Shown: piece by piece, positions 8,123 through 16,007 of the stretch
How positions within the stretch are numbered: the first letter of the stretch is position 1
Layout of the letters: each line of letters begins with the position of its first letter
Assembly: GCF_001578805.1 (NCBI RefSeq)
Contig: NZ_KQ969158.1
Span: forward strand, 28,490-70,907
Reading direction: 5' to 3'
From: Streptococcus sp. DD10
Lineage (GTDB): Bacteria > Bacillota > Bacilli > Lactobacillales > Streptococcaceae
Length of the DNA: 42,418 nucleotides
Translations under genes and position numbers: made by a program
Notes under the pieces: generated by a model
What the model was told of the DNA's origin: nothing
What the model saw: only the letters and a program-made list of their open reading frames with translations
Database searches by the model: none

Positions 8123-8866
8123 ATGCAGCAGTATTTTATCAAAGGTCCTGCGACTTCTCCCGTGACCATCGAGGACAAGGAAACCAGTAAGCATATGTTT
8201 CAGGTCATGCGCTTGAAAGAGGATGACGAAGTGACCTTGGTTTTTGATGATGGCATCAAGCGCTTGGCGCGCGTGCTGGATGTGGAAAAACGTCAGTTTG
8301 AGTTGGTAGAAGAATTAGCTGACAATGTGGAACTGCCAATCCAAGTGACTATCGCATCAGGCTTTCCCAAGGGGGACAAGCTGGAGTTTATCACTCAGAA
8401 AGTGACGGAACTGGGCGCCAGCCAGATCTGGGCCTTCCCTGCCGACTGGTCAGTTGCCAAGTGGGACGGCAAGAAATTGGGCAAGAAAGTTGAGAAATTA
8501 GAAAAAATCGCCCTCGGTGCAGCTGAGCAAAGCAAGCGAAACCGGGTGCCGGCAGTCCAACTCTTTGAGAAAAAGGCTGATTTTCTAGCTCGGCTTGACC
8601 AGTTTGACTCTATCATAGTAGCCTATGAAGAGTCGGCTAAAGAAGGAGAAGCCGCTGCGCTCTTGCAAGTAGTCGCTGGTCTTGAAAAGGGAGCCAAACT
8701 GCTCTTTATCTTTGGTCCGGAAGGTGGTCTCTCACCTGCAGAAATTGAAAGTTTTGAAGCCAAAGGAGCTGTTCTTGCAGGACTTGGTCCGCGGATTTTA
8801 CGAGCAGAAACATCCCCGCTTTATGCCTTATCAGCAGTGAGTGTCTTGTTGGAATTAATGAAGTAG
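8123..8866 (+). CDS. rsmE: 16S rRNA m3U1498 methyltransferase
   Basis: 247-aa SPOUT-fold methyltransferase that modifies U1498 of 16S rRNA. It has an N-terminal PUA-like part (MQQYFIKG...HMFQVMRLK) and a C-terminal knot with IFGPEGGLSPAEIE and LGPRILRAETSPLYALSAVSV, the SAM-binding signature. The ATG at 8123 is preceded by GGAGG inside the end of prmA; a frame extension to 8111 would put the RBS within the gene. prmA-rsmE is a common streptococcal pair. Confidence 0.95.
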   Translation: MQQYFIKGPATSPVTIEDKETSKHMFQVMRLKEDDEVTLVFDDGIKRLARVLDVEKRQFELVEELADNVELPIQVTIASGFPKGDKLEFITQKVTELGASQIWAFPADWSVAKWDGKKLGKKVEKLEKIALGAAEQSKRNRVPAVQLFEKKADFLARLDQFDSIIVAYEESAKEGEAAALLQVVAGLEKGAKLLFIFGPEGGLSPAEIESFEAKGAVLAGLGPRILRAETSPLYALSAVSVLLELMK

Positions 8867-8887
8867 GCTGAGGGAGAAAAAGATTTA

Positions 8888-9037
8888 ATACTCTTCGAAA
8901 ATCTCTTCAAACCACGTCAGCTTCGCCTTACCGTAGGTATGTGACTGACTTCGTCAGTTCTATCCACAACCTCAAAGCAGTGCTTTGAGCAGCCTGCGGC
9001 TAGCTTCCTAGTTTGCTCTTTGATTTTCATTGAGTAT
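8888..9037. repeat. BOX element (boxA-boxB-boxC)
   Basis: About 150 bp with inverted ends ATACTC...GAGTAT. It contains a boxA core very close to the BOX-A1R primer target (CGTCAGCTTCGCCTTACCGT, three differences), a boxB hairpin (CTGACTTCGTCAG and CAAAGCAGTGCTTTG), and a boxC end with GCGGCTAGCTTCCTAGTTTG. BOX repeats are typical of pneumococcus and its Mitis-group relatives. Confidence 0.9.
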
Positions 9038-9071
9038 AAGAGTATCCTAAAAAGTAAATAGGCTCAAAAAC

Positions 9072-9127
9072 AAAAAACGAATAAATACCGATTCTAATTT
9101 TATAGTAGAAGGTAGTATTCGTTTTTT
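9072..9127. terminator. Long hairpin, probable (bidirectional) terminator
   Basis: AAAAAACGAATA (9072-9083) pairs perfectly with TATTCGTTTTTT (9116-9127), extended inside by further pairing, and is followed by A/T-rich sequence. It probably closes the prmA-rsmE operon. Confidence 0.6.
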
Positions 9128-9230
9128 ATTTGTTTAAAGAAACCTACTGAGCATGTTATTGGCCTAAGATTAACAGTATCTTTTTTGTAGGATAGAAGTG
9201 AGTAAGGAAAGTTGTTATTGGAGGAACTAA

Positions 9231-9314
9231 AAAGACACGAATCGAGGATGACTTGCCTCTAAAAGTTAGACAGAGCCTATCTAACTTTTGGGGCAGTGCA
9301 CGATTCATGTCTTT
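9231..9314. repeat. Nested inverted repeat derived from an IS3-type end
   Basis: Outer arms AAAGACACGAATCG (9231-9244) and CGATTCATGTCTTT (9301-9314; one mismatch) enclose inner arms AAAAGTTAGA (9261-9270) and TCTAACTTTT (9280-9289). The inner part shares AAAGTTAGACAGA and TCTAACTTTTGGGG with the IS3-type left end at 27751. No ORF is present. It could be a miniature element or an IS scar. Confidence 0.55.
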
Positions 9315-9441
9315 ATTTGATGATTGATTTTGAAAGCTGAAGTTAAACTGTGTGAATTTTGACTATTTCACAATGGTGGCTGGTCAAAACTGGATCTAGT
9401 CTTCGAAGCTGAGTAGAACGAATTGTATGATAAAGTGGCTG

Positions 9442-9481
9442 ACTGCTTGAGCAGTTCGGAGATGGAACGTTTTTCCATCTC
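9442..9481. repeat. Two small hairpins downstream of the phosphodiesterase gene
   Basis: ACTGC-ttga-GCAGT (9442-9455) and GAGATGGAA-cgttt-TTCCATCTC (9459-9481). Neither has a T run, so a terminator role is uncertain. I see no gene in the rest of 9128-9572. Confidence 0.35.
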
Positions 9482-9572
9482 ATTTAGCTAGAGAGAGTTC
9501 GCCATTTTATTCCCTTTTATCGATTTGCCTAGAGTTACGCAGTTTTCAGTTTTCAATAAGTATGGTCATTAC

Positions 9573-12002
9573 TTAGTTTTCTTCTGTTTTCTTTTTTATA
9601 GTCATTCCAAGTCCAGCAAGAACGAGACCAAAGAAAGTAAGGAGGGAAACGTGCTCTCCTGTATTTGGCAAGGATTTGCTTGTTGCCTTTGTGCTTGTAA
9701 TAGCAAGGGTTGATTGGGTGCTTTCAGGGAGAGTTACTTTTTGTCCACCTTTTGAAAGGGTAATGGTAGTTTCCTTTGTTTCTTTTTGTGTAACCTTAGT
9801 TTGTTGGGGATTTGGCTTGATTGAGGTATCAGTGGTTTCAACTGTATCGATTGGTTTTGGTTCGATCTTAGGTTCTACATAGATGAGCTTGTATTCTCCA
9901 AAACCGTCTTGATCAGAGCTTGCTAGATAGACCACATCTCCGTCGTTTCCAATTAAATCTTTTGCTTTTTCAGCTGTTAGGAAACGAACATCCAATCCCT
10001 TGATACTATCGGTGAAATGCCAGTTGTTGTCTGCACTTGGATTGATATTTTGTACATCAAGGATATAGTTGATAATAGCTTGACGATTTTCAAGACCAAG
10101 AAGTTGATTGAGACTGGCTTCACGAACACCTGGGAATTTTCCATTAGCACGGTAATTGTTGGTAACAACGATAAATTCTTGCTCAGCAGTGACTTCTTTT
10201 CCTTGATATTTGAGGTTACGAACACGGCTAGCTGTTTCGTTAACCATTTTTCCTTCTCGATCATATTTATTTGGCTGTGTCACGTCAAATTCGTAGGTAA
10301 CACCGTCAATGACATCGAAGTTATAGGTTCGGTAGCTACTGTTGATGAGTTGTTGTGGCTCTTTTTTAGTTGGGTCAATAGTGTTGAATTGACCAGCAGA
10401 CATTTCCAACCATTCCTTGAGTTGTGCTCCGTTGACCTTTAAGATGGCTGTGACATTGTCGTAGAGATAGAGATCGGCTACATTCTTGATGGCAATCGGA
10501 CCAGCTGGGATGTCAGTATAGGCTGTTGCGTCACCACGAGTTCCAGCCTTGAACGGTGCGGCAGCTGATAGGATAGGAAGTTCAGCTTCTGCTGTTCCTG
10601 CCAGTTCTTTTTTCGCATACCAGATTTGGGCATTGTTGACAATCTGAACAGAAGGATCATCTTTAACGAGAGCAAAATAGCTTGTAATTGGTGCAGAAGT
10701 TGTTCCTACTTGTTGGCGAACATAGTTGACAGTCCCTTCGTGAGCTTCTTTTGCGATAGTTGTAATTCGCTCATCTGCAATGTGGGATTTGGTATCAATC
10801 TTGCGAATAGATCCTTTGCTATCTGCTACAGTCCATTTGCCACTAGAATAGACAAGGTTTAAATCAATTACTCCTAGATGGTCACCATATTTACCAGCCA
10901 TCGTTACAGGTGTACCGTTAATCTTACCATTGATTCCATCAACACCTGCGTATTTCTCATAAAAACCTGTCCCGTTTCCGCTTGGAAACTCAGCATGTGA
11001 GTGTCCAGTTACAACAGCGTCTACTCCGGGAATGCTAGCAATTTGATATCCTTCGTTTTCTTCTCCCTTTTCGTATTTGTCGTCACCGATACCAGAATGG
11101 GAGAGAACAAGGACGATATCTGCTCCTGCTTGGCGCATTTGTGGAAGGATTGCTTCAATAGCCTCAACAGAGTCATTTACAAGGATTTTTCCTTCCAAGT
11201 TGGCTTTGTCCCAACTAAGGATTTGTGGTGGGACGATACCAGTGACCCCGATGTTTAGACTAACTTGACGGCCTTGTTTATCTGTAAATGTTTTGCTGAT
11301 AATCTTATAGGGGTCGTAGACATAAGCCCCTGTTTTAGGGTCGATGACATTAGCGTTGACGATGGGCATCCCAGCGGTGGCAATAACACGGTTGAGATAA
11401 TCTAGGCCGTAGTTGAATTCGTGATTCCCTAGGGTTCCTGCTTCAAATCCTAGTTTTTGAAGGGCTGCATACATCGGATGTTGCTCCCCTTCTTTAATGG
11501 GTTCTACGATAGCCTTGTAAGTTCCAAGAGGAGTTCCTTGGATCGTATCGCCATTATCCACTAAGAGGGTATTTGGATTTTCTTTTTTTGCTTCTTCGAT
11601 GAGAACAGCTGTCTTTGCTAGACCAACGTTTTCGGAAATTTTGTCCTGATAATAGTCGTAGTTGACGAGATTGGTGTGCAAATCAGTTGTGGCAAGGATA
11701 CGAACATCTACTTCCTGCCCTTCGATAGGCTCTTGTGCTTTTTCTTCACTGGTGTTAGAGGAAGTTAAAGTTGCCTCTTTGGCACTTGTGGTTACAGCTT
11801 TTTCTTCGTTTTCGCTGGCTTGAATCTTGTTTTCAGCTGTGGTAGTAGCTGTTTGGTTTTCAACAGCGGTGCTGTCTGTTTGGCTTGCAAGACCAGCTTG
11901 ATTAGAGTTTTGTCTAGCAGTTGTATCCTCAGCTTGAACAGTTGTTGTCGCAAGAACTGCAGCGGCAAGGCTTAAAAAAGCAGCTTGTTTAGAAAATGAC
12001 AT
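9573..12002 (-). CDS. LPXTG-anchored 2',3'-cyclic-nucleotide phosphodiesterase / 5'-nucleotidase
   Basis: 809-aa surface metallophosphoesterase of the CpdB/UshA family (SntA of S. suis and CdnP of S. agalactiae are relatives). It has a signal peptide with an ATTTVQA-ED type cleavage site and a low-complexity Thr/Gln/Glu linker. The calcineurin-type domain shows LATTDLHTN, VDNGDTIQG, LGNHEFNYG, VLSHSG and TGHSHAE (metal ligands). Then come a C-terminal 5'-nucleotidase domain, a Thr/Lys-rich wall-spanning stretch and the sortase motif LPNTGE with a hydrophobic segment and a KKKTEEN tail. It would release nucleosides from extracellular nucleotides, and relatives degrade cyclic dinucleotides outside the cell. 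The ATG at 12002 follows AGGAGGA. It has its own promoter. Confidence 0.9.
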   Translation of the reverse strand: MSFSKQAAFLSLAAAVLATTTVQAEDTTARQNSNQAGLASQTDSTAVENQTATTTAENKIQASENEEKAVTTSAKEATLTSSNTSEEKAQEPIEGQEVDVRILATTDLHTNLVNYDYYQDKISENVGLAKTAVLIEEAKKENPNTLLVDNGDTIQGTPLGTYKAIVEPIKEGEQHPMYAALQKLGFEAGTLGNHEFNYGLDYLNRVIATAGMPIVNANVIDPKTGAYVYDPYKIISKTFTDKQGRQVSLNIGVTGIVPPQILSWDKANLEGKILVNDSVEAIEAILPQMRQAGADIVLVLSHSGIGDDKYEKGEENEGYQIASIPGVDAVVTGHSHAEFPSGNGTGFYEKYAGVDGINGKINGTPVTMAGKYGDHLGVIDLNLVYSSGKWTVADSKGSIRKIDTKSHIADERITTIAKEAHEGTVNYVRQQVGTTSAPITSYFALVKDDPSVQIVNNAQIWYAKKELAGTAEAELPILSAAAPFKAGTRGDATAYTDIPAGPIAIKNVADLYLYDNVTAILKVNGAQLKEWLEMSAGQFNTIDPTKKEPQQLINSSYRTYNFDVIDGVTYEFDVTQPNKYDREGKMVNETASRVRNLKYQGKEVTAEQEFIVVTNNYRANGKFPGVREASLNQLLGLENRQAIINYILDVQNINPSADNNWHFTDSIKGLDVRFLTAEKAKDLIGNDGDVVYLASSDQDGFGEYKLIYVEPKIEPKPIDTVETTDTSIKPNPQQTKVTQKETKETTITLSKGGQKVTLPESTQSTLAITSTKATSKSLPNTGEHVSLLTFFGLVLAGLGMTIKKKTEEN

Positions 12003-12032
12003 AATGATCCTCCTAAAAAATCTTCATTTTCT

Positions 12033-12061
12033 ATTATACAGGATGAAAGGGCATACAGCAA
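12033..12061 (-). promoter_or_regulatory. Promoter of the surface phosphodiesterase gene
   Basis: On the minus strand there is a -35 TTGCTG (12056-12061), a 17-bp spacer and a consensus -10 TATAAT (12033-12038), about 30 nt before the start codon. Confidence 0.75.
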
Positions 12062-12150
12062 GATGTTTGCGAATGTTTTTTGCAAATTTTCAGTAAACAT
12101 ATGGTAATGTTTGTATTTTTTTGTGTTTTGGTTTTTTGGAAATCAAAAGA

Positions 12151-12474
12151 TTAGCATTTTGGTGATGGAAAGAAGAACAGAGCTGGAAATGTTCCGAACT
12201 CTGCTTGTGTTATAGTTATTTCGTTTCTTGCTGTCAGTTTGCCCTCATAGGTGGCATAGTATCCACGGTTAGATGGGCGGACAGAGGGAATTTCGAGATT
12301 GCCAGCGTAGTTATCTTGGTGCTGGTCGTTGTATTCAGAGTAGTCTATCTTGCTAGGGAGACTCGGTTCGCTACCGTAGTAACGGACGACGGTCTTGTTA
12401 TATCCTTGGTTGGCGAGAGAAAAGATAGCGCCCAAACCAACAGGGGCAAGCGCAGGAATGAAAACTTTTTTCAT
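12151..12474 (-). CDS. Small protein with signal-like N-terminus, function unknown
   Basis: 107-aa ORF starting at ATG 12474 with a strong GGAGG RBS 6 nt upstream. The N-terminus (MKKVFIPALAPVGLGAIFSL) is a lysine pair plus a hydrophobic stretch, like a signal peptide, but a clear AXA cleavage site is missing. A tyrosine-rich middle (YNDQHQDNYAGN, NRGYYATYEGKL) follows. I do not recognise the family. The last 20 or so codons run through a hairpin (CAGAG...CTCTG, with GGAA/TTCC, 12178-12204) that looks like the gene's former terminator. The original stop may have been lost, with the C-terminus FGTFPALFFFPSP being read-through. Confidence 0.6.
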   Translation of the reverse strand: MKKVFIPALAPVGLGAIFSLANQGYNKTVVRYYGSEPSLPSKIDYSEYNDQHQDNYAGNLEIPSVRPSNRGYYATYEGKLTARNEITITQAEFGTFPALFFFPSPKC

Positions 12475-12599
12475 AGAAATCCTCCTTCAAAAGTAGAATG
12501 AAAATTGATACTATATTCTGAGCAGTAAATAGCTGCTGAAATACTATTTGCATTTCCATAATGACAAATCACCATATTTATTTTAGTGAAAAAATAAAC

Positions 12600-12870
12600 A
12601 TAATCTTATCGAAGACCGTCAAAGTTATTAGACGGTTGACCTTCTTTGGTGCCGGCAAAAGCTGGCAGAGTGGAGGATAATATTACTAAGCGGAGTAGGG
12701 TAAAAGATACTTTTTTTACGATGTATCTCCTTTTAAAAAGTAAAGTAGAACGTTATTTATCGCTTTAGAAAGTGATAAAAGGTTCTAGGTTACAGTGTGC
12801 GATAGAGACTAGTGCCACTTATTGTTTCCGATTTTTTCCTCCTTCCAGCACTTCGTCTCTTTAATAAATA
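12600..12870. other. Gene-free structured region upstream of relA
   Basis: The 526 nt between the small gene and relA contain no ORF of note but several hairpins: ACCGTC/GACGGT near 12617, GCCGGC-aaaa-GCTGGC near 12655, AGATAC/GTATCT near 12707, GAAC...TTATC/GATAA...GGTTC near 12750, and a long-range AGAGAC/GTCTCT pair (about 12805-12861). It could be a decayed element or a structured leader. No known RNA family is recognised. Confidence 0.3.
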
Positions 12871-12966
12871 TACTATATTCTTAATATTCTGAAAAATTCA
12901 AATAATATGCTAATATTTTTTTGTGATTTTTATAAAAGAAATCTAGTTCCCATCTTCTCCAAAAAG

Positions 12967-12975
12967 TGATAAAAT
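12967..12975 (+). promoter_or_regulatory. Extended -10 promoter of relA
   Basis: TGATAAAAT is an extended -10 (TGnTAAAAT) 25 nt before the relA start. No clear -35 is seen. Confidence 0.55.
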
Positions 12976-13000
12976 AGACTACAAGAAATTGGAGAGAACT

Positions 13001-15217
13001 ATGCCCAAAGAAGTGAATTTGACTGGCGATCAGGTGGTCGCTTTAACGAGAGAATATTTATCAAAAGAAGATGTGGCTTTTGTACAAAAAGCTCTGGTGT
13101 ATGCGGTAGATCATCACAGTGGTCAGTTTCGTAAATCAGGAGAACCTTATATCATTCATCCTATCCAGGTGGCAGGGATATTAGCCAAACTCAAGCTGGA
13201 TGCGGTGACAGTTGCTTGCGGTTTTCTGCATGATGTAGTCGAGGATACGGATGTGACCTTTGAGGATTTGGAGGCTGAATTCGGCTCTGATGTCCGTTTG
13301 ATTGTGGATGGGGTGACTAAGCTTGGTAAAGTTGAGTACAAGTCGATTGAGGAGCAATTAGCGGAGAATCATCGAAAAATGTTGATGGCTATGTCCCAGG
13401 ATATCCGAGTGATTTTAGTCAAACTAGCTGACCGTTTGCATAATATGCGTACTCTTAAGCATCTCCGAAAGGACAAGCAGGAGAGAATTTCAAGAGAAAC
13501 GATGGATATTTATGCACCATTAGCCCATCGTTTGGGGATTTCCAGTATTAAGTGGGAGTTAGAAGATCTATCTTTTCGTTACCTTAATTCGGTTGAGTTT
13601 TACAAAATTACTCATCTAATGAAGGAAAAGCGACGCGAACGTGAGGCTTTGGTAGATGAAGTGGTGAGCAAGCTCAGTGCTTATACGTCTGAGCGTCACC
13701 TGCATGGGCAGATTTATGGCCGTCCTAAGCATATCTATTCTATCTACCGAAAAATGGTAGATAAGAAAAAGCATTTTGAAGAAATATATGATTTGATAGC
13801 GATTCGCTGCATTTTAGATACGCCGAGTGATGTTTATGCTATGTTGGGCTACATCCATGAGTTGTGGCGACCAATGCCAGGAAGGTTCAAAGATTATATT
13901 GCAAACCCCAAAGCCAATGGCTATCAGTCTATTCACACAACGGTTTATGGTCCTAAAGGTCCTATCGAGTTTCAAATTCGTACGGCTCAGATGCATGAAG
14001 TGGCAGAGTTTGGGGTTGCAGCACACTGGGCTTATAAGAAGGGTGTGACAGGACAAGTAGACAAGGCTGAATCTGCTGTGGGAATGAAGTGGATCCATGA
14101 GATGCAGGAACTCCAAGCTTCCACGGGCGATGCTAAGGAGTTTGTGGATACAGTAAAAGAAGAATATCTTGCAGAAGAAATTTATGTTTTTGCTCCTGAT
14201 GGAACGGTACGAGCTTTGCCAAAGGATTCTAGCCCGATTGATTTTGCTTATGAGATTCATACTCAAGTAGGGGAGCGAGCGGTTGGAGCTAAGGTCAATG
14301 GTCGGATGGTACCTCTTACAACCAAGTTAAAGACAGGAGATCAGATAGAGATCATCACTAGTAAGTCTTCTTTTGGTCCGAGTCGTGATTGGATTAATCT
14401 AGTTAAAACAAGCAAAGCTCGCAATAAAATCCGTCAATTCTTTAAAAATCAAGACAAGGAGTTGTCCATTTCTAAAGGACGCGAGTTGCTGATGAATCAA
14501 CTCCAAGACCAAGGATATAGCACGGCTCAATTTATGGACAAACGCCATATTGAAGATGTCTTGCAAAAGACAAGTTATAAGACGGAAGATGCCCTTTTTG
14601 CTGCGATTGGTTTTGGGGAAATCTCCGCCGTGTCTGTCTTTAATCGCTTGACGGAAAAAGAGCGTCGCGAAGAAGAACGAGCTCGTGCCAAGGCTGAAGC
14701 TGAGGAATTGGTCAAAGGTGGTGAGGTCAAGCATGAAAATAAAGATGTCATCAAGGTTAAGCATGAAGGAGGCGTGGTTATTCAGGGAGCGTCAGGCTTG
14801 CTGCTTCGGATGGCTAAATGTTGTAACCCGGTGCCAGGCGATGCGATTGTAGGCTACATTACAAAAGGTCGTGGAGTAGCTATTCACCGTGAGGACTGTA
14901 TGAATCTCAAATCTCAACGAGATTACGAACAGCGCTTAATCGATGTGGACTGGGAGGATAACAACCAGAACAAGGAGTACATGGCTCATATTGATATCTA
15001 TGGTCTTAACCGTGCAGGTTTATTAAATGATGTCTTGCAAGTCCTGTCCCATACCACTAAAAACATCTCGACAGTCAACGCTCAGCCAACTAAGGACATG
15101 AAATTTGCCAATATCCATGTATCTTTTGGTATCCAAAATCTATCCAATTTGACAACTGTTGTTGATAAGATAAAAAATGTCCCTGAGGTTTATTCGGTTA
15201 AACGGACAAATGGCTAG
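13001..15217 (+). CDS. relA: Bifunctional (p)ppGpp synthetase/hydrolase
   Basis: 738-aa Rel/SpoT-type enzyme that makes and degrades the stringent-response alarmone. Domains in order: HD hydrolase (HHSGQFRKSGEPYIIHP, then FLHDVVEDTD and LADRLHNMRT), synthetase (GRPKHIYSIYRKM, ANGYQSIHTTVYGP), TGS (VFAPDGTVRALPKDSSPIDFAYEIH), a zinc-finger region (KCCNPVPGD) and a C-terminal ACT domain ending SVKRTNG. Both active centres look intact. I chose the ATG at 13001 (MPKEVNLTG) because GGAGAG lies 4 nt upstream; the TTG at 12989 is within the leader. It is followed 67 nt later by dtd, the usual streptococcal order. Confidence 0.97.
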   Translation: MPKEVNLTGDQVVALTREYLSKEDVAFVQKALVYAVDHHSGQFRKSGEPYIIHPIQVAGILAKLKLDAVTVACGFLHDVVEDTDVTFEDLEAEFGSDVRLIVDGVTKLGKVEYKSIEEQLAENHRKMLMAMSQDIRVILVKLADRLHNMRTLKHLRKDKQERISRETMDIYAPLAHRLGISSIKWELEDLSFRYLNSVEFYKITHLMKEKRREREALVDEVVSKLSAYTSERHLHGQIYGRPKHIYSIYRKMVDKKKHFEEIYDLIAIRCILDTPSDVYAMLGYIHELWRPMPGRFKDYIANPKANGYQSIHTTVYGPKGPIEFQIRTAQMHEVAEFGVAAHWAYKKGVTGQVDKAESAVGMKWIHEMQELQASTGDAKEFVDTVKEEYLAEEIYVFAPDGTVRALPKDSSPIDFAYEIHTQVGERAVGAKVNGRMVPLTTKLKTGDQIEIITSKSSFGPSRDWINLVKTSKARNKIRQFFKNQDKELSISKGRELLMNQLQDQGYSTAQFMDKRHIEDVLQKTSYKTEDALFAAIGFGEISAVSVFNRLTEKERREEERARAKAEAEELVKGGEVKHENKDVIKVKHEGGVVIQGASGLLLRMAKCCNPVPGDAIVGYITKGRGVAIHREDCMNLKSQRDYEQRLIDVDWEDNNQNKEYMAHIDIYGLNRAGLLNDVLQVLSHTTKNISTVNAQPTKDMKFANIHVSFGIQNLSNLTTVVDKIKNVPEVYSVKRTNG

Positions 15218-15284
15218 ATTTACTTTCTTATTTAGTTGGGGGTTAAAATTGGATTTTGCAGACTTTTTAAAGGCGGTTTAAAAA

Positions 15285-15725
15285 ATGAAAATCATTATTC
15301 AGCGCGTTCAATCTGCCCAAGTTAGTGTAGAAGGTCAGACTCATGCAAGGATTAGCAAAGGTTTGCTCTTACTGGTTGGGGTAGGACCAGAAGACAGCGT
15401 AGAGGATGTCGACTATGCAGTACGTAAGATTACGCATATGCGGATTTTCTCTGACGGTGAAGGCAAGATGAATTTATCTGTTAAGGATATCGCTGGGGAG
15501 ATTTTATCTGTCTCCCAGTTTACGCTTTTTGCTGCAACTAAAAAAGGGAATCGTCCCTCCTTTACAGCTGCAGCCGGACCGGATTTGGCTAATCGTCTTT
15601 ATAGTGATTTGAATGCTAGGTTAGCTAAGGAGGTTCCAGTGAAGACGGGAATCTTTGCTGCGGATATGCAGGTGGAATTGATTAACGATGGACCAGTAAC
15701 CATTATTCTAGATACTAAGGAGTAA
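15285..15725 (+). CDS. dtd: D-aminoacyl-tRNA deacylase
   Basis: 146-aa homodimeric enzyme that hydrolyses D-amino acids (and Gly from tRNA-Ala) off mischarged tRNAs. It has the family start [15 protein letters not shown], the SQFTLFA motif with the catalytic-site Gln/Thr region, and the C-terminal [13 protein letters not shown] containing the Gly-cisPro motif (GP). The ATG at 15285 has a weak AGGCGG RBS. It pairs with relA. Confidence 0.95.
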   Translation: MKIIIQRVQSAQVSVEGQTHARISKGLLLLVGVGPEDSVEDVDYAVRKITHMRIFSDGEGKMNLSVKDIAGEILSVSQFTLFAATKKGNRPSFTAAAGPDLANRLYSDLNARLAKEVPVKTGIFAADMQVELINDGPVTIILDTKE

Positions 15726-16007
15726 GGCTAGAATTTATAAAGTTTCTAGTATTTGCTTGGTCAAGCCTATCTAGGGGTGATTGGATGATTCCTTTTATCT
15801 CAGTACATTATTACGGGATTTGCGGAGTTTTTCTCTATCGCTGTCTAAAAAGGTATATTTAGAAAGATACAAGCTTTATGAGATAGATGGTGAAAGCCGA
15901 TAGCTTGGATCTTTCTTTTTCTTTCTTCTAGACCGTGAAGATTTTTAGCTGGAGTTTGGATCAACTTTTTTGAGTGATAGAGTTAACCAATAAAAGAAGA
16001 GGTTGTG

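Noticed and set aside
9525-9882. Plus-strand ORFs across the 3' end of the phosphodiesterase gene
   Set aside because: They mirror the sortase-signal coding region on the other strand and have no RBS or protein features.
12205-12501. 98-codon plus-strand ORF opposite the small gene
   Set aside because: No RBS. The opposite strand has a strong RBS and a signal-like start, so this is its shadow.
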